A DNA stretch of 53,110 nt, from positions 1 to 53,110 of the forward strand of contig CAIPKV010000038.1 in assembly GCA_903865745.1 (NCBI GenBank), written 5' to 3'. The notes below the pieces were generated by a model. The model did no database searches and was not told the DNA's origin. It was given only the letters and a program-made list of their open reading frames with translations. Source of the stretch: an uncultured Verrucomicrobia subdivision 3 bacterium. GTDB taxonomy: Bacteria; Verrucomicrobiota; Verrucomicrobiia; Limisphaerales; UBA11358. Shown here one piece after another: positions 43,727-53,039 of this stretch; position 1 is the first letter of the stretch, and every line of letters starts with the position of its first letter. The position numbers and the translations under genes were made by a program.

Positions 43727-46196
43727 ATGCCAAAGCGAAATATATTGATGGGTGTATTGTTGTTTGTAGCTACCGGGGTTTTTGCGGGTGACGCAGACAT
43801 CCAGTTGCCCGCACTGGACCAGGTGAGTTTTGTCCACGGTGCGGTCACTAGTCACGAAATCTTGTTTTTCGGCCTATTCGTGTGCGCCGTCGGTGCGGCT
43901 TTCGGCCTATGGGAATACCTTCGCTGCTGCGCGCTGCCCGTTCATAAGTCTATGCGCGAGGTTTCGCACATCATCTGGGAGACTTGCAAAACTTATCTCT
44001 GGCAGCAGGGTAAATTTCTCGCCGCCATCTGGGCGCTCATTGCGGTCTGCATGATTTATTATTTTAGCGGACTCCAGCACAAGCCATTCACGGAGGTACT
44101 AGTCATCCTCACGTGTTCTGTGTTTGGTATTCTTGGCAGCTACGGCGTTGCGTGGTTCGGAATTCGCATCAACACCACCGCTAACTCGCGCGCCTCGTTC
44201 GCCGCGCTGCGCGGTAATCCACTTAAAACCCTCTTTATCCCGCTGCAAGCCGGGATGAGCATCGGCCTGCTCCTGATCTGCGTGGAACTAGCCTGCATGA
44301 TTGCAATTCTGGTTTTTATTCCGACTGAGCTCGCTGGGCCGTGCTTCATCGGTTTTGCCATCGGTGAATCACTCGGTGCCAGTGCACTGCGAATCGGCGG
44401 TGGCATTTTCACCAAGATTGCCGACATCGGAAGCGATCTGATGAAGATTGTTTTCAATCTGCCTGAGGATGATCCGAAGAATCCCGGCGTCATCGCCGAC
44501 TGCACCGGGGACAACGCAGGCGATAGCGTTGGCCCGACGGCGGACGGTTTCGAGACCTACGGCGTGGTTGGTGTCGCGTTGATCGCATTTCTGGCACTGG
44601 CGCTGGCGTTGTCGCCGGTCCTCTGCGCCAAGCTCATTATCTGGATGTTTGCTATCCAGGTGCTCATGGTGCTGACTTCGCTCGGCTCGTTTTATTTCAA
44701 CATGGCCATTGCCAGTGTCCGTTACGGCGGCAAAAAAGATTTCGACTGGGAAGCGCCATTGACGGACTTGGTCTGGATTACGAGCATCATTTCCATTCTG
44801 GTCTGTTTTGGTGCAAGCAAGCTACTGCTCGGCGATTTTACGATTCCAAAAATGGTCAATGGCGTTCTTACCGATTCACCATTGCCAAACCTGTGGTGGG
44901 TGCTGTCGGCAATCATCGGGTGCGGCACGCTGGCTGGCGCGCTGATCATGGAATTCACGAAAATATTTGTCAGCACCAAGTCTAAGCACGTTCAGGAAAT
45001 CACCACTGCATCAGATCAGGGCGGCGCTTCGCTGAATGTCCTGTCTGGTTTCGTCGCTGGCAATTTCTCCGCCTTCTGGATGGGCATGGTTATTCTCGCG
45101 CTGATGTTCACCTCTTACCTGTTCTCACAAAATCCAGATTTCACCGCGCTTATCCCAGCAAAATTTGTCTTTGGCGCGCCGATTTTTGCGTTTGGCTTGG
45201 TAGCCTTTGGTTTTCTCGCAATGGCACCGGTGACAATTGCCGTGGATAGCTTCGGCCCGGTGACTGACAACGCTCAATCTGTTTACGAATTAAGTCGCAT
45301 CGAGAAGTTGCCTGGCATCGGTGAGGAAATCCAAAAAGACTTTGGCTTTACCCCAAATTTCGCGAGTGCAAAGCTTGAATTGGAAAAGGGCGATGGCGCA
45401 GGAAATACCTTTAAAGCCACAGCCAAACCCGTCTTGATTGGCACCGCTGTGGTGGGTGGGATCTACCACCATGATTTTCGGTATCATTATGCTGCTCGAA
45501 CACGTCTTCGGCGACGCCATTGGCCGCCTCAGTCTCGTCATGCCCCAGATTATTTTTGGCCTACTCATGGGCGGCGCGGTGATTTATTGGTTTACCGGCG
45601 CATCCTGTCAGGCGGTTGTCGCCGGGGCATACAGCGCAGTTGTGTTCATCAAGAAAAACATCAAGCTGGACAAGGAGTCCGCCTCCATCGAGGACAGCAA
45701 ACGCGTTGTGGAAATCTGCACCCGCTATGCCCAAAAAGGTTTGATTAACATCTTCATTGTTGTGTTTTGTTTTGCTCTTGGCCTGCCATTTTTGAATCCA
45801 TATTTCTTCATCGGGTACCTTATCGCGATTGCGTTCTTCGGTTTATTCCAGGCAATATTCATGGCTAATGCTGGCGGCGCGTGGGATAACGCCAAGAAAA
45901 TAGTTGAGGTGGATTTGAAATTGAAAGGTACGCCGCTCCACGCTGCGACCGTCGTCGGCGATACCGTCGGCGACCCGTTCAAGGACACTTCATCCGTGGC
46001 GATGAATCCCATTATCAAGTTTACCACGCTATTCGGCTTGCTCGCCGTGGAAATTGCCGTGGAATTGAAACAAAAAAATCCGGATTCTCTGCTTTCCTAC
46101 TTTATAGGCGCGACCTGTTTTCTCATCGCGCTCATTTTTGTCTATCGTTCATTTTACTGCATGCGGATTCCGGTGGAGCCAACTGGCAAAAACTGA
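43727..46196 (+). CDS. hppA: Membrane proton-pumping pyrophosphatase, K+-independent type, with a frameshift
   Basis: The first part (from ATG 43727) and the last part (to 46196) are in different frames that join within GGTGGGTGGGA at about 45451-45461. One extra G there would explain it: the frame before reads KPVLIGTAVVGG and the frame after goes on STTMIFGIIML. The joined protein of about 820 residues has about 15 membrane helices and an N-terminal signal-like helix. The PPi site is DDPKNPGVIADCTGDNAGDSVGPTADGFETYG and GDTVGDPFKD. GNTFKATAK carries Lys where K+-dependent pumps have Ala, so it should be K+-independent and pump H+. The shift can be an assembly error in the G-run or a real break. 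Confidence 0.88.
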
Positions 46197-46244
46197 CCAC
46201 CGATTATTCTCGAAAAAATCCGACACACGTTTCAGATTAGACGA

Positions 46245-47399
46245 GTGTCCGTAATTCAACGTTCCATCCTAGTCGGCTGGCAACTGCGCGTTTTCTTCAC
46301 TGAAAATGTTTTCGCGCCGGACAACCCGCTGTTGCGCGACGCGCTGGCGGATACCGGCCCGCGCAAGGCGCTCGTTGTGCTGGAAGATTCACTCGCCCAG
46401 GCGCTGCCTAGGTTGGAGCAGCAGATACAAAATTATTTTTCCATTTACGAGGAAAAAGTTCGGCTAGTCCACCCGCCGCTCTTCGCCTGTGGTGGTGAAC
46501 GTGCTAAAAATTCCGATACGCTTGCCAACGAAATCCATGCGCAACTTCACCGGCACCATATTGACCGGCACTCGTATCTCATCGCCGTAGGCGGCGGCGC
46601 ACTGCTTGACGTTGCCGGGTTTGCCGCCGCCACCGCGCATCGCGGCGTGCGCCACGTCCGCATTCCCACGACCACATTGTCGCAGGCTGATTCCGGCGTG
46701 GGCGTGAAAAACGGCCTGAACGCCTTCGGTCAGAAAAACTTCATTGGTACCTTTGCGCCACCGTTCGCCGTCATCAACGATTTTAATTTTCTCGCCTCGC
46801 TTGCGCCGCGCGATAAGCGTGCCGGTTATGTTGAAGCCATCAAGGTCGCTTGCATTCGCGATGCTCAATTCTTCGATGAAATTGAGCGCACCGCTGAAAA
46901 ACTCGCCACCTTCGAACCGGACGCAATGAAACGATTAATTCGCCGCTGCGCCGAACTACATCTCGACCATATCGCCACCGGTAATGACCCATTTGAGTCT
47001 GGCTCCGCGCGGCCTCTGGATTTTGGGCATTGGTCCGCGCATAAACTGGAGCAGCTTTCGCATTTCAATATTTCCCATGGCGAGGCGGTCGCCATTGGGA
47101 TTGCGCTTGACGTGATTTATTCCCGCGAAGCGGGTCTGCTAAAACCCGCTGCCGCCGCGCGCATTTTAAACCTGCTGGAAAAACTTGGTTTTAAGCTGTT
47201 CGCCAATGAATTGCTCAATACGGACAACGCTAATCAGCCGATGTTTTTAGCCGGCCTCGAAGAATTCCGCGAACATCTTGGGGGTGAACTTTCCATCACT
47301 TTGCTTTCGGAAATTGGCCGTGGCGTCGAAGTCCATGAAATGGATAGGCGCTTGATTGCCATGGCCATCGCGGAACTACGCGATCGCGCGGGCAAATGA
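46245..47399 (+). CDS. eboD: EboD-like 3-dehydroquinate synthase homologue
   Basis: A protein of 384 residues with GTG start. It has the sugar-phosphate cyclase fold: NAD site and metal ligands in YLIAVGGGALLDVAGFAAATAHRGV, IPTTTLSQADSGVGVKNGLNAFGQKNFIGTFAPP, and the metal His in LDFGHWSAHKLE and ISHGEAVAIGI. The opening (VFFTENVFAPDNPLLRD) and the extended loop before SGVGVKNG match the EboD group of the ebo cluster rather than AroB of the shikimate path. Its stop overlaps the start of an EboF-like gene, the order seen in the cluster. In cyanobacteria ebo genes are needed to export metabolite precursors to the periplasm. Confidence 0.82.
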   Translation: MSVIQRSILVGWQLRVFFTENVFAPDNPLLRDALADTGPRKALVVLEDSLAQALPRLEQQIQNYFSIYEEKVRLVHPPLFACGGERAKNSDTLANEIHAQLHRHHIDRHSYLIAVGGGALLDVAGFAAATAHRGVRHVRIPTTTLSQADSGVGVKNGLNAFGQKNFIGTFAPPFAVINDFNFLASLAPRDKRAGYVEAIKVACIRDAQFFDEIERTAEKLATFEPDAMKRLIRRCAELHLDHIATGNDPFESGSARPLDFGHWSAHKLEQLSHFNISHGEAVAIGIALDVIYSREAGLLKPAAAARILNLLEKLGFKLFANELLNTDNANQPMFLAGLEEFREHLGGELSITLLSEIGRGVEVHEMDRRLIAMAIAELRDRAGK

Positions 47400-48808
47400 A
47401 CCGACTCGCCGTCATCAATGTCGTCGGTCTCACCGAAGCGCTCATTGGTGAAAACACGCCGCGCATCGCCGAATTTCGTCGGCGCGGTGCGTTGGCGCAT
47501 ATCTCACCGGCGTTTCCGGCGGTCACTTGCACCGCTCAATCCAATTATCTCACCGGCAAAACGCCGTCCGAACACGGCATCATCGGCAACGGCTGGTTCA
47601 ACCGTGAACTTGCTGAAGTTCACTTTTGGAAACAATCGAACCGTCTCGTTGAGGCCTCAAAAATCTGGGAGGCGTTGTGGCTGCGTGACCCCAAATTTAC
47701 CTGCGCCAATTGTTTTTGGTGGTTCAACATGTATTCGCGCACAAATTATGCCATCACGCCGCGCCCGATGTATACCGCCGATGGCCGGAAAATCTTCGAC
47801 GTTTATTCCTGGCCTTATTCTATCCGCGAGGAAATAAAAAAGGAATTGGGTGAATTTCCCTTCTTTAGTTTTTGGGGGCCGGCGGCCGGCATTGATTCGC
47901 CGCAGGGCAAGGCCGATGCTGCGTCACGCTGGATTGCAGAGTCAGCGAAATGGCTTGAGAACAAATATTCGCCGACGCTTAATCTGATTTACTTACCGCA
48001 TCTGGATTACAATTTGCAGCGATATGGAACGTACGATGCAGCTGGTAATTTGAATGCAAAGATATTCCGTGATCTGCGTGAGCTTGACGCCATCGTCGGT
48101 GACTTAATTGATTTTTTTGGCCAATGCGGTGTGTCGGTTGTTTTACTATCCGAATACGGCATTACTAACGTGGATACGCCTATTCATCTCAACCGGATTT
48201 TCCGCGAGCAAGGTTGGCTCATGGTTAAAGAGGAATTGGGGCGTGAAGTCCTCGATGCCGGCGCGAGCAAGGTTTTTGCCGTGGCAGATCATCAGGTCGC
48301 GCATATTTATGTGAATGATCCCCGGCTGGTGGAACCGGTGCAACGGCTGGTCGCCGGTCTAGCGGGTGTGGAGCGGGTCGAAATTAAAGGCTCAAAGCCG
48401 GAGGCAAATTTTTGGCATGCCCGCTCCGGCCAGCTCGTGGCAGTGGCCAAGGAGAATGCATGGTTCACTTACTATTACTGGCTCGACGACGCGTGTGCGC
48501 CGGATTTTGCGCGGACGGTGGATATCCATCGCAAGCCGGGCTACGACCCAGTGGAACTGTTTATTAATCCGAAGATTACGGCGGTGAAATTAAAAATCGC
48601 GTGGCGGTTATTGCAGAAAAAACTTGGTCTGCGGATGCTGATGGATGTGATTCCGCTTGATGCGACGCTGGTGAAAGGATCTCACGGCCGCCGACCGGAG
48701 GATAAAAAAGACTGGCCGGTGTTCCTCACCGAGCGGCCCGAATGGCTGAGTTCAAATCAGATTGAATCAACGGAAGTTTATCATGCTCTAGTGCGGGGTT
48801 TAAGTTAA
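47396..48808 (+). CDS. eboF: EboF-like alkaline phosphatase-superfamily protein (nucleotide pyrophosphatase-like)
   Basis: A protein of 470 residues. VVGLTEALIGENTP, the nucleophile Thr in PAVTCTAQSNYLTG, the motif GIIGNGWFNR, ANCFWWFNMYSRTNYAITPRPMY, and DYNLQRYG with LSEYGITNVDTPIHLNRIFRE and ADHQVAHIYV give the metal-binding residues of a type I phosphodiesterase/nucleotide pyrophosphatase. The Trp/Tyr-rich stretch is characteristic of EboF. No signal peptide is seen, so it should be cytoplasmic. eboA, B, C and E genes are not in the window. It is convergent with the U32 gene. Confidence 0.82.
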   Translation: MNRLAVINVVGLTEALIGENTPRIAEFRRRGALAHISPAFPAVTCTAQSNYLTGKTPSEHGIIGNGWFNRELAEVHFWKQSNRLVEASKIWEALWLRDPKFTCANCFWWFNMYSRTNYAITPRPMYTADGRKIFDVYSWPYSIREEIKKELGEFPFFSFWGPAAGIDSPQGKADAASRWIAESAKWLENKYSPTLNLIYLPHLDYNLQRYGTYDAAGNLNAKIFRDLRELDAIVGDLIDFFGQCGVSVVLLSEYGITNVDTPIHLNRIFREQGWLMVKEELGREVLDAGASKVFAVADHQVAHIYVNDPRLVEPVQRLVAGLAGVERVEIKGSKPEANFWHARSGQLVAVAKENAWFTYYYWLDDACAPDFARTVDIHRKPGYDPVELFINPKITAVKLKIAWRLLQKKLGLRMLMDVIPLDATLVKGSHGRRPEDKKDWPVFLTERPEWLSSNQIESTEVYHALVRGLS

Positions 48809-49142
48809 AACGGCTGCTTCACCATCGCACCGACCATCTTCTGGCCTGTGCGTCCGTTAAACTAATTTGCAATTCCATACTAACGACCTGCGCGACCAAA
48901 TTAAATAGTTGAACGGCCAAACTACCGACTTGCGAGTATTATCTACCAATCTGCGGAACCAATCTATTGAGTTGTGTGTCCAATATACTGATTTTCAGCA
49001 CCGTACTACGGAACTGCGCATCCGTCCTTCCGCTTCGCGCGTCAGTTTTACCGGGTGCCGGTGCAATATCATTCATTATTTCTTGGGAATACCGCTCAGC
49101 CGCAGGTTTTTTAAGGTGTAGCAAGTTCGCCGAATGATCTAT
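48809..49142. other. Convergent intergenic region holding array E
   Basis: This 334-base gap between eboF and the U32 gene is mostly array E (48820-49050). The rest, 49051-49142, has an imperfect extra unit at about 49051 and no gene. No clear terminator with a T-run is seen, although TTTTTTAAGG at 49108-49114 gives a short T-run for plus-strand transcripts. Confidence 0.55.
48820..49050. repeat. Array E: 11 degenerate 21-bp tandem units
   Basis: Units start at 48820, 48841, 48862, 48883, 48904, 48925, 48946, 48967, 48988, 49009 and 49030, all exactly 21 bp apart. The pattern is C-x-x-A-x-TTGCG-x-x-x-CCAA-x-CTA; the best units are at 48925 and 48946. It is the most A+T-rich and degenerate of the five, yet the phase never slips. 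In the plus frame it gives seven-residue LR-x-x-x-T-E/D steps. It lies between convergent genes. Confidence 0.85.
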
Positions 49143-51731
49143 TCACCCGCCCATTTGGCCGCGCGTGACGCCTAGCTGGTTGAAGAGCTTCAGTTCGCGC
49201 CAGAGCTGTGTGCCGGAGATTTCACCGCGCAACAACTGACGATACTTCGTGATGGTACGCACAATTTCATCGGGAGTTTCATTCAGAAATTCCACACGGA
49301 AACTCCGAACGCCAAGTGCTAGCAGCCGTTCCACAAATTCCGCGCCTGTCTGCGCCTGTGAGTTGAAAACGGTATTACGGCAGCCAGCGTCGGCCTTGAG
49401 CGGATGTTCCGCGCCGACTCGGTCGCGCAGCCGCACGTCATGCACATCGCACGGCCGGCCACAGTCATGGTAATCCTTGCCCTTAGAGAGGAACGCGCAG
49501 AACACGCAGTGCTCCATGTGAAACATAGGCATGTGCTGGTGAATCGTCACTTCGAACCATTCCGGTGGCGCGGCGGACAAAAGCACATCGAGCTGCGTCA
49601 CGTTCAAATCGTAACTGGCGGTAACACGTTCAAGACCGAAATGATTTTTAAAATAATCGGCCGTGACCCTGTTCGCTACGTTCAGCGAAAAATCCCCGAC
49701 GCGGCGTGCATCGGCGAAAAATTTCAGATGATCATAATTGCGGACGAGATAGCCGTCCGCGTTGCAGGAGTGAACCTGTTTGAGAATCCAGTCGTCGCCC
49801 GGTTTGAAAATGCGTGGCGGGGCGACGAAAATCGCCGACGACGGAGAAGAGTTGGCAGCTTCACAGCCGTGTGCCGTGTGAAAAAGTGTCACTGCCTCGC
49901 GGTATTTCTTTGGGTCTTCAAATTCACAATAAATCGTTGCCACACAACATTCTAATGCGGACTCGAGTTGCAACATATTGCGTACGAGAACGATTAATTG
50001 CGGATGTTCAATTAAAGTTGAGGGGGCGACTGAAGGAGTTTTAGCCTCGAATTCCAGCTTCCAGTTTCCTGCTTCTTTCAATATCCATCGTTTAGGCTCC
50101 GCCCGTAAACGTTCCAATTCGGACACGAATTCGCGACGGAGTCGGTTCAGTTCACGCACCGGCACAATCACATCGCCGGACAGTAAGTTTTTCAGGTTGC
50201 CAACCTTGAACGGCGTACCGCCAAGCCGACCAAGCTGATCGCGCAATTTTTCTTCATTGAGCGGAATTTTCTCAGCCTTGGCCAGCGGCATGGTGGATTC
50301 TACTTTGGCCACGTTCCCGGCCTCATCCCGCACGATGACCGTGAGTGGTTTGCCGGCAAGGCCGTGGACTTCGATGTCAATTGGGCGCTGAAAACGAATG
50401 GCATCGCCCTCAAACGACTGGCGCAAGCGCTTGTCGAGTTCGGGGTCGTTGGTCTTCCAAATCTTGTCGCCAACATGAACCCGGTTATAATCGATACTGT
50501 CGTAACCGAAGCGTAGCTCAGTCAATTTCTCGCCGGGAATTTTGAAGCGTGGTTCCTGAATTTCGAAAACGCGTCCGCCTTCCTCCTTTTCGTCCGGCCG
50601 ACCTGCGTCAAAAACAATCCCGTCACCAAGTTTTACGGGAGCGGTGAGATTGACGATGACGCCATCGCGCACGATTTTTTTCACCGCGCCGAGAAATACG
50701 CCACGTTTTTTACCGAAACGTGCGTGGACCAGCTTCTGGTTATCCGTGCCGTCGAACCATCCCGTAAACAGTCCGCGGGAAAAAGACATTTCGATTTCAT
50801 ATTGACGATTGGCAATTTCGGATTTACGCGTCGCTGATTGATTAGGGAGTAAATTGTTGTTGGTAGATTGTAAATCATCCAGCGTCTTACGATAGACGCG
50901 CGTGATGCTGGCGACGTACTCCGGCGACTTGAGGCGACCCTCGATCTTAAGTGAGGCGACGCCTGCACGGACGAGTTTTGGCAAAACTTCCAGTCCGGAC
51001 AAATCTTGCGGGCTTAACAAATAGCGTTTGTCTCCCAGCGGAACCTGCGTGCCGTCAGAAATTAAATCGTAGGGCATCCGACAGGCCTGCGCGCACTCGC
51101 CGCGATTTGCGCTCCGACCACCGAGCGATTCGCTCGTCAAGCATTGACCAGAATAAGCCACACACAAGGCGCCGTGGACAAAGACTTCTAATGGCATTGC
51201 CACCGTGGTCGTCGATGCAGATTGAATTTTTTCAATCTCGGCGATCGAACATTCGCGCGCTAGCACCACTAGGTTGCAACCGAGTTCACGACAGAAATCC
51301 ACGCCCGCAGCGCTAGTCACGGTCATTTGCGTCGAACTGTGGATCGGAAAATCCGGCGACAGTCTGCGAATCATGCGGCAGATGCCCACATCCTGCACGA
51401 TAGCGGCATCCACGCCGGCGGCGATGATGGCGCGCAGATAATTTTCCGCATCGGCAATCTCGTTTTGAAAAACGAGCGTGTTGAAGGTGACGTATCCTTT
51501 CACGCTGCGTCGGTGAAGAAATGCCATTAGCTTTGGCAAATCGGCCTCCGTAAAGTTATTCGCCCGCATCCGTGCGTTAAATTTAGCGAGGCCAAAATAA
51601 ATCGCATCCGCGCCGTTTTCCACGGCAGCCTTGGCACAATCCCAGTCACCAGCAGGCGCGAGCAACTCCGGCAATTGCGAGTTACAAATCGCTGATGTCG
51701 GACTGGATTCAGTTATCAGGTCGCCAGTCAT
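49143..51731 (-). CDS. U32 peptidase-family protein (RlhA-like)
   Basis: A protein of 862 residues. The N-terminal U32 domain has LLAPAGDWDCAKAAVENGADAIYFG, VQDVGICRMIRR and HGALCVAYSGQCLTSESLGGRSANRGECAQACRMPY with its Cys cluster. The C-terminal part (about 680-862) has CVFCAFLSKGKDYHDCGRPC and LGVRSFRVEFLNETPDE. U32 proteins of this length (with a DUF3656-like middle) hydroxylate 23S rRNA (RlhA) or modify tRNA in a prephenate-dependent way. Residues about 286-312 (STNNNLLPNQSATRKSEIANRQ) and 10-20 (PTSAICNSQL) look like translated dispersed repeats inserted into linkers. It stands alone, convergent with eboF. Confidence 0.88.
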   Translation of the reverse strand: MTGDLITESSPTSAICNSQLPELLAPAGDWDCAKAAVENGADAIYFGLAKFNARMRANNFTEADLPKLMAFLHRRSVKGYVTFNTLVFQNEIADAENYLRAIIAAGVDAAIVQDVGICRMIRRLSPDFPIHSSTQMTVTSAAGVDFCRELGCNLVVLARECSIAEIEKIQSASTTTVAMPLEVFVHGALCVAYSGQCLTSESLGGRSANRGECAQACRMPYDLISDGTQVPLGDKRYLLSPQDLSGLEVLPKLVRAGVASLKIEGRLKSPEYVASITRVYRKTLDDLQSTNNNLLPNQSATRKSEIANRQYEIEMSFSRGLFTGWFDGTDNQKLVHARFGKKRGVFLGAVKKIVRDGVIVNLTAPVKLGDGIVFDAGRPDEKEEGGRVFEIQEPRFKIPGEKLTELRFGYDSIDYNRVHVGDKIWKTNDPELDKRLRQSFEGDAIRFQRPIDIEVHGLAGKPLTVIVRDEAGNVAKVESTMPLAKAEKIPLNEEKLRDQLGRLGGTPFKVGNLKNLLSGDVIVPVRELNRLRREFVSELERLRAEPKRWILKEAGNWKLEFEAKTPSVAPSTLIEHPQLIVLVRNMLQLESALECCVATIYCEFEDPKKYREAVTLFHTAHGCEAANSSPSSAIFVAPPRIFKPGDDWILKQVHSCNADGYLVRNYDHLKFFADARRVGDFSLNVANRVTADYFKNHFGLERVTASYDLNVTQLDVLLSAAPPEWFEVTIHQHMPMFHMEHCVFCAFLSKGKDYHDCGRPCDVHDVRLRDRVGAEHPLKADAGCRNTVFNSQAQTGAEFVERLLALGVRSFRVEFLNETPDEIVRTITKYRQLLRGEISGTQLWRELKLFNQLGVTRGQMGG

Positions 51732-51859
51732 GGTGATTGAATTTAACCTTGAAAATCTTTAAACACACGCAAAAGGTGCCTATTTAAAAGTTTGGCGAAA
51801 CCGAAGTTGGTGAAAAATCGTCTTTCTTCCGTGAACATCTCTGTTTATCTGTTGAGAAA

Positions 51860-52663
51860 ATGATTCATCCCACTGCTAGTATTCACCCGCAGGCAAAGCT
51901 CGGCACAAACGTCCGCATCAGTGAGTTTGCAGTAATTGATGCCAATGTGGAGCTGGGCGCTGAATGCGTTGTCGGTCCACACGTTTACTTAACGGGGCTT
52001 ACCAAAATCGGGAGTGGAAACAAGTTCCACGCGGGCTGCGTTGTCGGTGACGCGCCGCAGGATTTGAAATACAACAACGAACCAACCCGCTTGGAGATCG
52101 GCGACAATAATGTATTTCGAGAACACGTCACGGTGCATCGCTCTAATAAATTGTCTGAAGCCACGGCTATTGGCTCCAATAATTTGTTCATGGCTGGGGC
52201 GCATGTCGCACACAACTGCGTGGTCGGAAACCACGTTATCATGGCGAATGGCGCGTTACTTGGAGGTCATGCGATGGTACAGGATCGCGCATTTATTTCT
52301 GGCAATTGTCTGGTGCATCAGTTTACCCGTGTTGGCACTCTGGCCATAATGCAGGGTGGTTCGGCGGTCAGTAAAGATGTGCCGCCATTCACCATCGCGC
52401 GAGGCGATAATGGTATTTGTGGCCTTAACATCGTGGGTCTACGGCGAGCAGGTTTTTCAGCAGCGGAACGGCTGGAGCTAATAAAACTTTACCATGCGTT
52501 ATTTCGCGACAAGAAATTATTTCGCGTTGCGTGCGCCGAGGCGTTAAAAACTTGCACTTTAACCAGCGCAAAAGTCATGTTAGAGTTTATAACTGCTGCC
52601 AAACGTGGCGTCTGCAGCGATACCGGCACCAGTGGACGTAACTACCAAGAGGCAGAAGTATGA
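51860..52663 (+). CDS. lpxA: UDP-N-acetylglucosamine acyltransferase LpxA
   Basis: A protein of 267 residues, first step of lipid A synthesis. It has the left-handed beta-helix of hexapeptide repeats (IHPTASIHPQAKLGTNVRISEFAVID), the catalytic His in MAGAHVAHNCVVGNHV, CVVGDAPQDLKY, and the C-terminal helices FSAAERLELIKLYHALFR. It implies an LPS outer membrane. lpxD, lpxB or fabZ are not next to it in the window. Confidence 0.96.
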   Translation: MIHPTASIHPQAKLGTNVRISEFAVIDANVELGAECVVGPHVYLTGLTKIGSGNKFHAGCVVGDAPQDLKYNNEPTRLEIGDNNVFREHVTVHRSNKLSEATAIGSNNLFMAGAHVAHNCVVGNHVIMANGALLGGHAMVQDRAFISGNCLVHQFTRVGTLAIMQGGSAVSKDVPPFTIARGDNGICGLNIVGLRRAGFSAAERLELIKLYHALFRDKKLFRVACAEALKTCTLTSAKVMLEFITAAKRGVCSDTGTSGRNYQEAEV

Positions 52664-52667
52664 TTAT

Positions 52668-52706
52668 ATGGCAGAATATCGAGTTATTGGGGTAGAAGGC
52701 CAATAA
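52668..52706 (+). pseudogene. Possible remnant of a GYF-type gene start
   Basis: A 12-residue frame, MAEYRVIGVEGQ, begins 4 bases after the lpxA stop and ends at once. It resembles the opening of GYF_2-type proteins of Verrucomicrobia (M-x-x-Y-x-I-IG-x-DG-x-x-YGP). A similar opening lies at 52890. It might be the decayed first copy of a pair. The match is short, so this is weak. Confidence 0.35.
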
Positions 52707-52889
52707 TTAGTGTCAGCCTTCGCTGAAAAGTTTCGCGTAAGAGTTCCGGTCAGCGGTTGGAGCGGAAATTACTGATAAATCTGCCCTGACCGCCGTCAAA
52801 CCCTCTTTTTCAAAATTGGTCAGTGACGTTAATAGTGTTAGTTGGTACCGCTTTTAATTTTCCAAATTCAAAAAATCTATCGCTGAATC
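52707..52889. other. Gap before the GYF-type start
   Basis: 183 bases, A/T-rich towards the right, with CTCTTTTTC and CTTTTAATTTTCC stretches. TTGGTC and TTAATA elements at about 52818-52835 could be promoter parts. CCGGTCAGCGG and CCCTGACCGCC form a small imperfect inverted pair at about 52748-52796. I see no gene. Confidence 0.35.
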
Positions 52890-52988
52890 ATGTATAAAAT
52901 AATTGGAAACGACGGTAAAACCTATCGACCAGCCACGGCTGAACAAATCAGAAAGGGGTTTTGCAAGGTCGTGATTGGGCCCCTCTGA
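52890..52988 (+). pseudogene. GYF-type protein, N-terminal fragment cut by the IS
   Basis: From the ATG at 52890 the frame reads MYKIIGNDGKTYRPATAEQI and goes on RKGF. This is the common start of GYF_2/DUF4339-type proteins (MYKIIGADGKEYGPV-x-AEQLR), which bind proline-rich peptides and usually continue into membrane segments. After 27 codons it passes into the IS at 52972 and stops at 52986-52988, so the gene was cut by the insertion. The rest of the gene should lie on the other side of the IS copy. Confidence 0.65.
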
Positions 52989-53007
52989 ACTAGGCCATTG
53001 AGGATGG

Positions 53008-53039
53008 GATGGTTTTCGGGTAACGAAAAGAAAACCATC
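53008..53039 (+). promoter_or_regulatory. Hairpin just before the IS transposase start (right copy)
   Basis: GATGGTTTTC at 53008-53017 and GAAAACCATC at 53030-53039 form a perfect 10-bp stem that ends on the base before the ATG at 53040. Mirror image of 72-103; a role in stopping translation from read-through transcripts is inferred. Confidence 0.5.
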
